From contig JAIVEN010000020.1 of NCBI GenBank assembly GCA_026686845.1, positions 1,949,501 to 2,013,500 of the forward strand: a DNA stretch of 64,000 nt. Reading direction: 5' to 3'. Positions 1 through 11,955 of the stretch are shown here, piece by piece. Origin of the DNA: Adenanthera pavonina (Eukaryota > Streptophyta > Magnoliopsida > Fabales > Fabaceae). The notes under the pieces are model-generated. The model was not told the origin of the DNA, made no database searches, and worked only from the letters and a program-made list of their open reading frames with translations. The position numbers and the translations under genes are program-made. Every line of letters starts with the position of its first letter. The stretch's first letter is position 1.

Positions 1-1814
1 TTTTCTATTGGTCTTCATGCCACTTTCTTATTTTCTCCTCACTTTACTATTTTGAGTTGTTTTCTTATCACTTTCCTATTTTGAGTTGTTTCTTATTTCT
101 TCCATTGTTATTCTAACTTGCATGTTCTTTCTTGTAAGGGGATCAAATCATCAACTTAAGTACCAAGTCATCCACTTGGACCCCTAAGTAACAATTTCTT
201 TTCTCTCCTTTCTTAATTCATCTTGTTTCTTTATCTTTTGTCTTAGGTTTTGCCCCTTTCATTTTTGTTTCCTATAATCTGTCTAGATTGTTCCCATCCT
301 TGTGTGCAAATTACGTGTTGGATCTTGGTGGATTCCACTTTCCTAATTTGAGAATATATTGTTTCCTAATTTATCTTCATATCTTTTGGCAATTTGCAAA
401 TAGATTTTGGGTGATTTTGTTTTGACTTTTCTCCTTCCCCTTTAATTTTGTTTTTTGTCCAGATTTTATCCTAATCTCGTTTCTAATTTACTTCCTCTTG
501 AGTGATCATGATTTTTTTCATAAAATTGGATCTGATTGAAATACTTGTTTTCTAAGTTTTTAATTGGTAATTGCTTGCTCTTATTCCTTAAACTTTGTTT
601 GGTTTGGTTGCAATTCAAAAATTGAGAGGAAAAAGACTAGATTGTTGACATATTGCCAAAAGCCAAATTGAGTGATACACAAGTGTTTCACAGTACTTGA
701 GTGCAAACACGTGAGGTGAGTGAATATTGTGAGGTCCTTCTTTATTTCTGCACTAACCATGGCAGATGATGATCGAACTTAAATTCAAATCCTTGCAACA
801 AGAGTTGGAAATATTTAGATCTATGTTTGATGATTTCAAGTCCAGCATAATGGTAAAAAGCACAAAAGTTGTGAACTTGATAGTGAAGAAGTGCAAGCTC
901 TAGTAATGCAAGATTCATGTGAGTTTTATATGGGGGAGAAAGCTTCTACAACAATAATCTTGCTAAAACAAGAGAATCAACTACACTAGAGGATATTTCT
1001 ATTTCCCAAAATCTTTGTGTTGGTGATGTCTCTTGTAGTTTGAGATGTGTTGGACTTGATGATCCCAATAAAGTTAATGATGTTGAGTGTGCTATTAGGG
1101 TTGAACATGATAGTTTGCCATATATAGAGGAGGAAAGTATTTTGGATGTTGCTAGTACTATGGTAGATAGCATTGTTGTTTTTGGTCATGCCTCTAATGT
1201 GCAAGTCAAAGGTATTGATGTCGCACAATTAGGAAATAATGCTTATGATGATATTGAGTATGTTGACATGGTGTTTGGGAAATCATGGTTATTTGATAAG
1301 CATCCTAGCAATTGTTCTTTTGCAGTGGAAAAAGCCCATGAACCATTGTCTAATTTTCAATTTTGTGAGAATCATGAGAAAATAAAAAGTGAATTTGAGA
1401 GGAAAAATGAAAGTGAGGAAAATATGAGTGGTAAAAAGAACAGTGAGAAAAGAAAAGAAAGAGTGCAGAAAAATCAAAAGAGAGTGAAAAGAGAGAAAAA
1501 AAGAGAAAAGAGAAATAGAGAAAAAGTGAGATTATAAGTACTCAAAAGGATGAGATTGAAGTGCCAAAAGAACTTGATGCTCTTTGGATGAAAGTGAGAT
1601 AAAGGTATTTTTCATCAAACTTCTTTTTTCTTCTTATGTGTTTTCATTGCAGTTTTCCCTTTCTTCCTTCTATGTTCTAGATTTATGTTCTTTGAGTCTT
1701 TCATCATTATGCTGTGAGTCCCTACTAAGTCAATGTTTAGTGTTTTCTTAATGTAGTTTATCCCTTCTTGTTGCTTCTTCTCATATGTGTTATGTTGTTT
1801 TCCATTTCCCCTCA
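1..1814 (+). mobile_element. Left part of a degenerate Ty3/gypsy-like element
   Basis: This stretch and 5938 to about 7100 look like two halves of one old element separated by a solo LTR. A candidate gag-like start ATG lies at 759 but meets TAA after seven codons. Further along is a K/E-rich open frame (1040-1537) of the kind seen in linker regions of some gypsy polyproteins. No protease, reverse transcriptase or integrase motif is visible, so most of pol is deleted or was never present. The first 750 bases are T-rich and hold nothing I can name. Assignment to gypsy rests mainly on the right half and is inference. Confidence 0.4.
1040..1537 (+). pseudogene. Open frame of about 165 codons in the degenerate gypsy-like element
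   Basis: The frame is open but begins without a convincing ATG (TTG at 1040). The first 110 residues are acidic and aliphatic (for example ESILDVASTMVDSIVVFG). The last 55 are almost only K, E, R, S and N, suggesting a disordered or coiled tail. I recognise no catalytic motif. Its position between a gag-like start and a pol C-terminus-like segment suggests it is a remnant of the gag-pol linker. It is probably not expressed as a host protein. Confidence 0.35.
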
Positions 1815-1819
1815 ATTCG
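1815..1819 (+). repeat. Target-site duplication ATTCG, left copy
   Basis: ATTCG directly precedes the TG of the solo LTR and recurs directly after its terminal CA at 5933-5937. Confidence 0.8.
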
Positions 1820-2724
1820 TGTCACACCCGGGGATACGACGCGGATGGCATGGGAAATGAAGAAAAAAGGGTGAAACCGGCCCTCACAGCGGTAGGCCGG
1901 TTTCGGAGGGAGTTACCACCAAAATTTTGAGGGAAATTTTGGAAAACCGGAATAAAAACAAAAAGATGTGGACAAGGATTGGTCTGCGAACCAGAGTCGG
2001 GTTCGGGAGCACGATTGTGAGTGGGGAAGGTGTTAGGCACCCCCACAACACCCGTTCCTCAGAACGGTTACCTTAGGTTGATTATGCAATTTTTATGGTT
2101 TTTAAAAATTATTTTGATTGCCCTTTTACCATTCACATGCGAAAATAACTACGAGAAAAATAAGAATAAAGAGTAAAATAAAAATATGAAAAGTTGGAAA
2201 AAATAAAACAAGAGGAAAATATTATTTATTTACAAAAGTGGACTAAAAAAATAAATTGGTGAGTATTTATTAAATTAAGAGAAAAAAACACAAAAAACAT
2301 CAGAAAATATTTATTTATTTACAAAAGCGGACTTGACCCAGAATGAGAGTCTGGGGCCTACGTACCATGCGATAGGAATCAAAGTCGACGTAGTTCAGAC
2401 TTAAGAACGTGTCACTGGGTTGGTATATTTTATTCTATATATTCTTTGAAAAGAGAGGTTTATAGAAAATAATTTGTCTTTCCACAAAGAAAACAATTTT
2501 TAGAATTTGGTTGGTGTGTTTTAATTTGTAAAAGACAGATTACTTTCCATTATTTGCTCTTTTCATTTTTATTATATATTTTTTTATTTAATAAATTTTT
2601 AAAAAAGACAATATATTTTTCCTCAATTTAAAAATAGGATTAAAATTATTTGTGATTTTGAACACTTTACTTGATTCGAAAAGGAAACATTTGAAAACAA
2701 TTTTATTTAAAAACAAAACCAATT

Positions 2725-3412
2725 GGCTCATGTGGTGACTTTATCACTCACATTTACCCATTGATACCTAAGTGTCCACGGGAGTGTTACTCGAGACAAA
2801 AAGGCACAAAAAGTTCAAAAGAAAATAAAATTTTTGGTACAAATTTTATTATTACTATTTTTTGTAAAGAATTCAAAAATACAATTATTATATATATATA
2901 TATTTTAAAAATAATCAGCATATGTGGTGACTTCATCACTCACAAATTACTGATTAATATTTAAACCTCCACGGTGCTTCCACTCGTGGTAAATAATTAG
3001 AGTAAGTAGAGGTTTGGTGGGGCATGAATAATCCTTGTCCAAATTATCTTTATCTCTTTATTTCAAATTATACAATGAAAAGTGTTTTTAGAAAGTAAGC
3101 ATATATATAAAAAAAATTTGATTTTTATTTTTATTAGTTGCACCACGAAAAAAGACTTAGAAGAAAGATCTAAGGTAAAGTTAATACGTCCAAGATATAT
3201 TATTTACCTATTTATTTATATTGCTCCTTATTTGTAAATTATTTAAAAATGGGAAAATAAATAATTAAAAATCATTCTCAAAACTTGGAGGGAATTAAGG
3301 TAGCACTTCATCTATATTTTTATTTTCGGAAGTTACTTTCCAAATGAAACCCAAACAGTATATATGGTGATTTGGTCACTTATAACTTACTGATTAGTGT
3401 CCAAAATATCAC
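2725..3412 (+). repeat. Three diverged subrepeats inside the solo LTR
   Basis: A motif of about 60 bp recurs at 2725, 2917 and 3357. Each copy has a 'tatgtggtgacttcatcactc'-like core, then 'ttactgattagtgtcc', and the first two end with a CCACGG(G/T) segment. Spacing is about 190 and 440 bp, so the copies sit in a decayed larger unit. Confidence 0.6.
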
Positions 3413-4359
3413 TATTCAAAGCATAAAAGTAAAAGAATATTTGTAATGGAAATTTTACTCATTTAATTTATTTATTGTTTATTTTACATATATATATATA
3501 TATATTATTTTTTTCCCTTTTTACAAATCAGTTCGCTATTCAATTAAACTCCCTGGCATTCAACATCATGAACGGGGAATAATGAAAACAAAGATGCAGA
3601 GCAACTTGATACACCACTCTGGGTTAAATATCTAGTACAAATAATATCCATTTCCCAGCCAAATCAATTCCAAAACAAAGCACAAAACTATAACTCTATT
3701 TTTGGAAGAAAGAAGTCTAAGATTTACCCGAAACGCATATATAGTGAAAGCAAGCAATTATTCTCTCCTATCTAATTCTAATATCAACAAAAGGGGAAGG
3801 CAGCTCTGTCTACAAAGACGATATAATCAAACACAGAAGAATGAAATGGAACTAAAAGGAATTTCAGACTCTTCCAAAGCATCTGAAGCAGCTTATCAAT
3901 ACAAATTAACTCATTAATCATTTCAACTAGTCAATGACAAAGCGTTAAAAGGGGCTCCAGTGATAACCAGCAGCTTGGATTCAATATGGCCTCGACCTAG
4001 AACATCTCTACATAATTTTCCAAATATGATCTAATAACAAACATACGCTAAACACTATATCTGGCTATACGAAACAGGCCTCTCTTTGCTGCTTTTTTTT
4101 TATACCGTGTCACCAGAGTTTAAGCAACTGGGAAGGTAATACATCAATATAATATCCTATAGTTCCGAATGAGACAAGTCACTCAAGAGAACAGCTCGAG
4201 TTCGAGGAAACAGCATGCCAAAATAGAATAACCCAGTATTGAACCAACCCACCATAGCAAATTTAATCAACAAGTTTCTAAATGAAAGAAGAAAAAAAAA
4301 CACAAGAATTTCAACTCAGTGCACAAATTCACAACATAAATTACCAATACTGATCCCTA

Positions 4360-5530
4360 CAGAATCCTGCACTCGGATTCTGAAGCCCCGGCCTCTTTCT
4401 CCACAGCGAATCCTCCCTCTGTTTCCTTCCTCAGCTTCCCCTCGGATCTTCTTTGCCTCTCTCTCTCTTCCTCTTCCTCTGTTTTTCAGACTCTCCACTC
4501 TCGGACCACAGAATCTCCAGCCAAAAAAAACCTCCCCTTAGGGTGTCACTCCACGGCTTATATAGGCAACACCGAGGGTGATAGGATGAACCGATGGAGT
4601 GCGTGATCCTTCTCTCCTCTGTTCCTTCGTCCCATTTCGTGCCTTCCACTACTCTGCTATAACATGGTACGGAGCAGAGCCCCTTTGTCATTTCTGGCCT
4701 CCAAGTTGTCTTTCCTTTCTCTCTCTGCGGTCCCAACTTATGCTCGCCCTCAAATGCCTCTTGCTTCCACTACTATGCTGTGACAGAGTACGGAGTAGTG
4801 GAAATCCCTTCATCGTGTCTGGCCTGCACACCCTCTCTCGGCTCTTCCCTCTGCCTTCGTCCTTACAAGTCCTCTCCCGCCGCTTCTGGTTTCCAAGCTC
4901 CCTCTGCATTCCATGCTCGCGGCCAGCTCCTTTCCTTCTCTGCCCGAGCCCTCTTTCGGTCCCTTGTCCCCTGCTCTCTCTCGGTCCTTCTTCGGTCAAG
5001 CCCTCCTCTCTCTGGAACCCCGAGCCCGTCTCTGAACCTCGTGGCTGAGCCCTAAGGCTCCCTCTGGCTCTGGTTCAGACTTCCTCGGCTCTGGTCCCTT
5101 TGCCCGAGCTCTAGGGCTCCCTTTGATTTACCTCCACCGGCAGCTTCCTCAAGGTTCTGGCTCCGTCCATGGTTTCCTTCGCGGCTCCCTCCTCTGCCCG
5201 AGCTCGCAGCCTCTTCTCATCTGAGCCTCCCCTGTTCTCCCTCGTCACTCCCTCTGATTCTCGGTCTCGCGCACGCCATCGCCTCCCAGAGCTCGCGACT
5301 CTCTCCTTCTCTTGGCTCCTCGGTTTCTTTCCCTTCTCTTCGTGTCTCTCTCTCAGCTCTCCTCTGGTTTTTTCTGTAGCTCTCTCGCTCTCGGCCTGCC
5401 CCCCAGAGCTCGCGGTTGCCCTCCCTTTTTCCTTTTTGCCCTAGCTCGCTTCCCCCTCCTCTTTCACGCGGCCAGCTCCCCATTCTTTTGGCCTCCTTCC
5501 TGAGCCCTAAGGCTCCTTCTGTGGGCCAGT
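4360..5530 (+). other. CT-rich segment of the solo LTR
   Basis: About 1.2 kb is strongly pyrimidine-rich on the plus strand (runs such as ctccctctggctctgg) with frequent CpG, unlike the AT-rich flanks. Several open frames on both strands are low-complexity S/P/L or R/E/G strings and are explained by this composition. Confidence 0.6.
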
Positions 5531-5823
5531 TCACGAGCCCAATTGAGGGCTCGTGACACATTGGGCTGAAGTGGTTTCAGCCCAATGTGGTCTCTCTTTT
5601 TTTTTTTAAACATATTTTAGATTTTGGGCCGAATTTCGGCCTAAAATATCTATATTTTTTGTTATTATTGTTATTTTTTATTATTTATTTTTTTTGTTAA
5701 TTTATTTACTATATATATATATATTTTATCTATTTATATATTATTTTATTTGTTTATTTTTTCTTTTTTTTTTTCTTTCTTCTCTCTTTTTTCTTTGCAT
5801 TTTCTATTATTTATTTATTGGTC

Positions 5824-5872
<49 letters not shown>

Positions 5873-5873
5873 T
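5824..5873 (+). repeat. (ATT)n microsatellite
   Basis: About 50 bp of uninterrupted ATT units near the end of the solo LTR, followed by T-rich sequence. Confidence 0.95.
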
Positions 5874-5932
5874 TATCATTATTATACTTATATATATTTT
5901 TAATATTACCCGGACAAAATACGGTATTCACA

Positions 5933-5937
5933 ATTCG
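5933..5937 (+). repeat. Target-site duplication ATTCG, right copy
   Basis: Matches 1815-1819 exactly and abuts the terminal CA of the solo LTR. Confidence 0.8.
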
Positions 5938-7100
5938 TCTAATCTTTTATGTGTTTTGTGTGTCACATATGTGTTTCTTTGGTTCTTTGTGGTTTGTGTT
6001 ATGCACCATGTGTTTTCAATATTCTTTCTATACACTTGTTTTTCTCATGTTTCTAAATTTATCATTGGTGTTCATCTACTTTGTTTGTCCCCATTTGTCC
6101 TCTTCATGTTCATTTCTCTCCATGGTCTTTCTAGTTTATTCCTTCATCAAATTGCTTTAAATCTATCCAAATCTTAGAATTGATAACTTGTGTCCAAATC
6201 TATCCAGATTTAGTTTCTTTTAACATTTTAGTGCCGTTTGAGTCATTTTGTGATCTAGTCTCATCTAACTTGTTTTTATCTCACCTTCCTTCATTGTCTT
6301 GTTTCCATTTGCTTTTAGTTGGTGTTTGCAAGAATGTGTTGCAAGTATTAAGAGCTGAATGTGTAAAGGAAGTGCTTATTAGCTTATTTGCATTGAGGCT
6401 AAATGACCAAAATTTAATTCACTTCATATTTGATCCCGAAGATTGGAGTTGGTTGCAAAGGTGCAAAGATGATTTTTTGAAAGAAATGAAGTTGCAGCCA
6501 AGAGTAAACATTACTTTTCAAGTTCATGTGAGAATTAAAGAGAAGTCAGATCGATCCAACTTAAAGGGTAAGAATTTTCTTTATATTGTATTTGATACTT
6601 TAAATTGTTCCCTCTCATTTCATACAAATTATGGAGATTCGATGATGAATCCTTTTAAGAATGGAGGGAATGATAGAGATCCGGAAGGCATCCAAATGAT
6701 CCATAACTACTCATGAAAAGAGCCATTTTACCTTGATAGGTTCATGGTGTTTCTAAGGCCTAATCTGAGGACAAGTATGTCATTTCCAAGTCTCAATCCA
6801 AGAACAAAGACATTACTAAGTGACCAAGTGATTGAGAGGTTACCTAGTGCTCAAGTAGTAGAAGAGCACATGCTGAGTGGTGTGACAAATGAGTAGATCT
6901 ACTTGAAGATCATATGCTTTGAAGATTTAATTTTGGAGATCCCAATGACAAGTGATCCATTCAAGAGACTACAAGAGCCATTTAGAGCTTATATCATCAC
7001 AATGAATGTCCATGGTACCAATATGCACATGGAGGAATCCAATTGAGCCTTAATCATTTCTATTCAAAGCCAAATGCAAGCTCTTCTAACCCATAGAATT
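5938..7100 (+). pseudogene. Right part of the gypsy-like element: pol C-terminal remnant
   Basis: The open frame 6180-6716 carries near its end NYGDSMMNPFKNGGND, which resembles the '(D)SRTNPFxExxxD' segment that follows the integrase/chromodomain region in many plant gypsy polyproteins. Further on (about 6930-7090), with stops, the translation resembles the 'TRARAKRxKEAL' tail of the same proteins (here TSDPFKRLQEPF). Frame breaks occur at 6716 and beyond. This is the 3' end of a dead pol gene, separated from the left half by the solo LTR. The family call is from remembered motifs. Confidence 0.4.
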
Positions 7101-7125
7101 ACTGTGATATGAATAGTATTTTAGG

Positions 7126-8230
7126 TTCATTAATTAGTTATTTAATTGTGTTTTGATATATGTTTAATTGAGCAAAACTTAAATTATTTAAATAAGCCCA
7201 TTTATTGAGTCTTTATTGGGTTCCTAATTGTATTTTTAAGGGTCCAAATTAGTGTTTTAAGTGTTTTAGGTCCTTTATGACTACTTGGCCTTAAAGTAGA
7301 TAATAAATTAGATAAGTTTTGGGTTAAAAAACATCACATTCTGTGTCTCTTATAAAATGACGTTTTTCACTAAGTTTCCATATTTGTTTAATGTCATCTA
7401 GTGTCTTTAGGATATTCTTACTTGAATAGCACGTTAAAACATTTAAGAGTGTCTTAGTTTCCAAATAAATGAGATTTTTGCAATTTCACAAGATTTAGTC
7501 TTAAAATTTAAGTAATTTCCTATTATTTAGAATTTCTTACTTTAGGAATAATTAGTTGCCTATTTTATGATATTTTCTAATCATTCTAAAAGATTCTGGT
7601 AGTCATTATAAATACATGTATTTAGACTTACATTTTTTATAAGTTAAATAAGAATTATTTTCTTTCAATCTTTTGTATAAAGATTATTTGAATTTATGTT
7701 CTTCTGAGAACTCATGACCTACCATTTATAATGATCAACCAAGTAAGCTTCATCATTAGAAGCTCAGGAATGAGTAACTTAGGATTCTAACACATGATCA
7801 ATCAAGTTGTTTTTGTTTGTGAGATTATTTCTGCTATATTTTCTAGTTTGTTTAGACATCCACCAAAATAGTCATATAAGTTGAGAAGAGAATATGATGA
7901 CCAGTAGACATAAGGCTTTAAGGAAGAAAAGCTTAGACTCAGCCTTACCTAGATGGAACTGCCTCACAGGAGCTGAACTACCATTGAAGAAGCACAAGCC
8001 AGCATGTCAAAGGACAAGAAGAAGGACCAAAGCGTGCGATTTTGAAATGTGTGACTTTCTATGGCTATTGTTTTATTTTGGGACTAGAGGCATTTTAGTA
8101 CTTTAACTTTACAACTTAATTAGGAGGAAAGACCTTGGACCTTAATGAATGTTTTAAACCATTGTGTCTCTCCTTCTAAGAAGGATGTTTATGAGGTCTC
8201 TACAAATGATTTTCCCTTTTATTAAACTCA
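7126..8230 (+). mobile_element. Possible 3' LTR remnant of the gypsy-like element
   Basis: It follows the pol C-terminal remnant and has an LTR-like character: AT-rich, a TATA-like 'tataaatacatgtattta' near 7607, then a pyrimidine-rich stretch with 'ttctttcaatcttttg' near 7660. I cannot define its ends or find a second copy, so this is inference from position. A short open frame at 7894-8106 shows no recognisable domain. Confidence 0.25.
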
Positions 8231-8240
8231 CCATCAAAGA

Positions 8241-8700
8241 TTTTATTGGTTATTTAAATCACTCGGATAATTATATTTTAAATATATTTTAATTTAATTA
8301 TTGGAAATTTAAAAATTATAGTTAATTTAGGCAATAACACACTTTTAGTCACTTTATATATACTAGGTTTCACTATGGTCCCATAATTTTATTTAGTTTA
8401 TTTTTATTTCTTTAATTTTTAAAATATAATCAAAATAAAAAAATTCACTATTATTAACATAATTAATCATGTTAAACAAAAATTTTGATAAAATATTCTC
8501 ACACACTAAAAAAGTGGCCTAGTCATTAAAGAAATTAAATAAAATTAAGGGATCAAAATAAAGTTAATGTAAAGTTTTTTTTTTTACCAACAAAACTAAT
8601 ATAAAGTTAAGGGACCATAAATGTATTTTACCTTTAAAATTTATGATAATCATATTTTAAATATCTCTTATATTCGAATTTGAATTAAAACTCTATCTTC
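8241..8700 (+). repeat. Dispersed duplicate, copy 1 (contains the MITE)
   Basis: 8241-8329 and 8638-8700 match 10338-10470 closely, including 'attggttatttaaatcac' and 'aatcatattttaaatatc'. The 308-bp MITE at 8330-8637 is the main difference. Confidence 0.7.
8330..8637. mobile_element. MITE with paralogous empty site
   Basis: A 308-bp insertion between direct repeats AATTTA (8324-8329 and 8638-8643). Its ends are imperfect inverted repeats: GGCAATAACACACTTTTAGT at the left, and GGTAAAATACATTTATGGTC when the right end is read on the other strand. This resembles the common plant MITE end 'GGTAAAATACACTTTTGGTCC'. The related sequence at 10338-10470 lacks it and has one AATTTA. No open frame. The superfamily is not settled. 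Confidence 0.65.
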
Positions 8701-9382
8701 ATTATTTCAATGTTATCTTTATAGTTTTTTCTATGGAATATTGATCTGTTTTTTGTCCACAATCTTTATAGTTATTACTGATACATGAAAGGTTTATCAG
8801 CATGTTTTTTAAGCTACATTGTACTCCATTGGAGGTTGCAATATTTAGCAAAGTTGTAAATTTAGATAAATTCATAAAAAGAAGATAAACTAAAGTGGTA
8901 ACGGAGAGTTATAAGCATTCTTATTTTCTATTAAATAAATGTTAGAATATATATATTCCATCCATCTCAAAATATTTGTGATTGATGCATATAAATTAAG
9001 AATTGTGGCAAAATCTAATATTATGTGGCTAAAATATCTTATTTTATTTTATTTTTTGGACAAATATTATGTAATCTACAGAAAGGATCTTCTGGTTGAT
9101 GCCCTGTCTAACATGAAGTACGACATTTTAATGCAAAGCAAAACACATCAGCCCAAAAGTACAATTTGTTTAAATGAAAAGCACTTCTTCCACAAAATAA
9201 ATTAAAATGCATGTCCAGAATTCTTTTGTTGCTGCATTATTTGTTTATAATCAATTATATTGTCATTTTCATATAATTAAAATACATATATTAGTGTAAT
9301 CAAAAGTCTTAAATTTGAATCCGAGAAACACAATTGTATTAAATACTTTACCTTACATTAAGAGTGGACACCACTGGTCTAC
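8701..9382 (+). other. AT-rich intergenic DNA with a dispersed repeat
   Basis: 8828-9060 resembles 18270-18620 (shared 'agcaaagttgtaaatttag', then 'ataaattcataaaaagaag'), so an anonymous repeat unit is present twice. Nothing else identifiable. Confidence 0.4.
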
Positions 9383-9535
9383 TTAGACACTAGATTCATG
9401 GTAAAATCTGTAAACTAGGTGTGGTGCTTGATGAAGAATAGGGTAATACTTCTCCACAAAAGCATTGCCCACCAAAGCATTGCCCACCATCTGTGGAGTT
9501 GGAGTTGGAGTTGGGACATCATCTGCCACAGCCAT
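9383..9535 (-). pseudogene. First-exon fragment of an NTF2-domain (G3BP-like) protein
   Basis: The minus strand reads ATG at 9535 to TAA at 9383, 50 codons: MAVADDVPTPTPTPQM, then VGNALVGNAFVEKYYPILHQ, then PHLVYRFYHESSV and stop. The VGNAFVExYYxILHxxPxLVxRFY pattern is the N-terminal signature of plant NTF2-domain proteins, usually followed by an RRM and linked to stress granules. A TTTTTTGCAG acceptor lies just upstream of the ATG, as expected for a 5'UTR intron. The next exon is not found, a stop follows SSV, and 'VGNA' is duplicated, so this is a captured or decayed fragment. Confidence 0.65.
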
Positions 9536-9540
9536 CTCTG

Positions 9541-11403
9541 CAAAAAATATTTCACAAAATTAAATTATAAGCCATAATAAACCATGAAAAATGAATGAAA
9601 AAAGTTATAAATTAACTCTTCATTAGAGTTTAAATAAAATACTACAATGCAATGTTATACACTAAACGTTCCATCAACACAGCTTATATCACTTAATATT
9701 ATATATGTCTACATATTATAAATATAGTGTTGGGAGAATAAATGCTTTTACACTCAGCGGACCCACGTCTTCCATCAAGAATAAAAAATTCAACATAAAA
9801 ACCTAATATAGAAGCTAATAAATAAAGGTATACTCCATCCAATTTAATTATCGTTTTAGGATTTTAATATTAATTATCATTTTAGGATTTTTAAAATTAT
9901 TTATATGTCACGTTAAAATATTAATAAAATATTAATTACAATTTTTATTATTTTATCCCTTATTAATTCTCGTAAAATAGATTTAAGTTATAAATATTTT
10001 AGTAAAATAATATTAAATTTTGTAGTAATCTAAACCATTTAACTACTTTCTTTTCGTGCAAAAATCTTCAAACCACACTTTTTTTTGGACCGAAGTAGTA
10101 TACTTCAGTTTTAATTGTCTTATGTATGAAAAAGATCCCAAGTCACGAAACGGACTAACATAAAACGGAAACAAGACGTGCGCAAACATATTCATATGAA
10201 GAAGAAGAAGAAGAAGAGAAACTAAATACACAAATACGTACTGAGTAAATAATAGGATTCACTAATGTGATTTTGTGGAAAAAATATATTAATTGAAAAT
10301 AAATTAAAATCAAGAATCTATTTAATTAACCAAAAATTTTATTGGTTATTTAAATCACTTGGATAATTACATTTTAAATAGATATTTAAAAATTATATTT
10401 AATTTATAATAATCATATTTTAAATATCTCTTATATTTGAATTTGAATTTGAATTAAAACTCTATCTTCATATATTTTTTAAGATATTACTACTCATTCT
10501 AATAAATATTATTTTCACGTCAAATATTAAATACATAAGTAGATTGCAACAAATCAATTTGAAATCATTCAATAAGATATTTCATAATACTCACAAAAAT
10601 TTAATCTACAATCAATTTTCGAATTAATCAGTTACTCTACAAAGATTTAAGTTCAAAATTTAAGATTTAAGAATTCATCTTATTAAAATACTATTTCAGA
10701 TTTCTCAGTTAGACTTCCCATTGGAAATTTGCCTAAATAATTATAGTGACTTTATTTTGTTAAACCAAATTCAAATTGGTGATTATACTAACACATGTTT
10801 TAAGTTGATTATTCTTATTTTTAGTTTTAATGAGAATTAATAAATATAAAAAAATTGTATGTATATGATCACTTTTAAAATTAGATTTTCAGTTGAATTG
10901 TTTAAAAATATTAATTCATGCAGTTTTTTTAAAATAAAAATTAATGCAATATATCAATCAAATTAGACATTTGATAATTAGTTACATTCGTAACATATAA
11001 ATTTGTAAGTTAAAGTAAACTACAATCATGAAATTTTAGGAAGAAAAAGATAGTGATATATTAGGAAGCGTTAAAATATGAGTGATTAAAATTTAAAATA
11101 ATAAAAAGTCAATATAAGTCTTTAATATTATATGTAATTTTAAAGTAATTTTAGTAACTTTTATATTTTGAAAGCTTTTTAAAATACTTGTACTTGACTA
11201 AAAACATAAGCATTCAATATATTTGTTGATTTAAATATTTAATGCAATTATATTTTTAATCCGTCATTATGGTTTGTGAAAATTTTAAGATAGTGGAGAA
11301 GTTAGGATTCGGTCCAAAAAAAATGGAGAAGTTAATATAATAGTTCATAAATCATATGGCCCGAAGAAAATTGGAGAAAGGAAATTAAATTCAAATAATG
11401 AAA
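9541..11403. other. AT-rich intergenic DNA, no gene seen
   Basis: Apart from the duplicate at 10338-10470 (empty-site copy of 8241-8700) and short simple repeats such as (GAA)n near 10200, I see nothing supportable here. Confidence 0.6.
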
Positions 11404-11955
11404 ATTAGAAACAAAAAACTGAAAAAAAAGAAAGAGAGATAGTGATTAGAGGAAGAAATAAAAAGCGGACATGATAGGCTACTATTTGGTTTTAAAAAAT
11501 TAGGAAACTTTTAAGGGAATTTGACTTAATTCATTCTACTTTTTTAGTGAAACCTTGAGAAGTTTCCATGTATGATAATTTTTATCCAAAATATCCTTGA
11601 CTTCTTAATCAATTTCTTTAATAAAAATGTTATTTATGTTTTTGACATTAAAAACATAATATATTTGTTTTAAAAATTAAAATAAACTGAATCAGAAACA
11701 AAAACTGAAAAAAAAGAGAGAGAGAGAGATAACGATCAGAAGAAGAAAGAAAAAATGGACATCGTAGGCTACTATTTGGTTTAAAAGAAAAGAAAATAAG
11801 AAACTTTCAGGAAAGTTGGGTTCAAGGTTCCCAGGTATGATATTTTTTTTATAAAAAATGTCCTTGACTTCTTAGTCAATGTCTTTAATAAAAATGCTAT
11901 TTATGTTTTTAACATAAAAACATAATATATTTATTTTAAAAGTTAAATTGAACTT
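11404..11955 (+). repeat. Tandem duplication, 2 x about 275 bp
   Basis: 11404-11690 and 11693-11955 share 'aggctactatttggttt', 'ccttgacttctta(a/g)tcaat' and 'tttaataaaaatg(t/c)tattta' in the same order, each preceded by a (GA)n-rich A-tract. Anonymous sequence without coding capacity. Confidence 0.75.

Larger units (their letters stand above)
1820..5932 (+). mobile_element. Solo LTR, about 4.1 kb, probably Ty3/gypsy
   Basis: The segment begins TGTCACACCC and ends TATTCACA, giving the TG...CA ends of an LTR, and is bracketed by a perfect 5-bp duplication ATTCG. No internal retrotransposon genes occur between the duplications, so this is a solo LTR left by LTR-LTR recombination. The size suggests a long-LTR gypsy lineage such as Tat/Ogre, but I see no lineage-defining sequence. 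Inside are degenerate subrepeats (2725-3412), a strongly CT-rich block (about 4360-5530) and a trinucleotide array (5824-5873). Open frames in the CT-rich block are compositional. Orientation is tentative, based on the TGTCACACC start. Confidence 0.8.

Noticed and set aside
946..1228. Minus-strand frames opposite 1040-1537
   Set aside because: Antisense shadows of the plus-strand frame; no recognisable motif.
4239..5561. Several overlapping open frames on both strands
   Set aside because: All lie in the CT-rich part of the solo LTR; their S/P/L or R/E/G strings follow from composition, with no domain or intron structure.
5694..6177. Hydrophobic open frames resembling membrane proteins
   Set aside because: They translate T-rich DNA and the (ATT)n array across the LTR end; no conserved segment.
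7894..8106. Open frame of 70 codons
   Set aside because: No domain; lies in a probable LTR remnant.
10043..10231. Short minus-strand Leu-rich frame
   Set aside because: Driven by a (GAA)n repeat; no other support.
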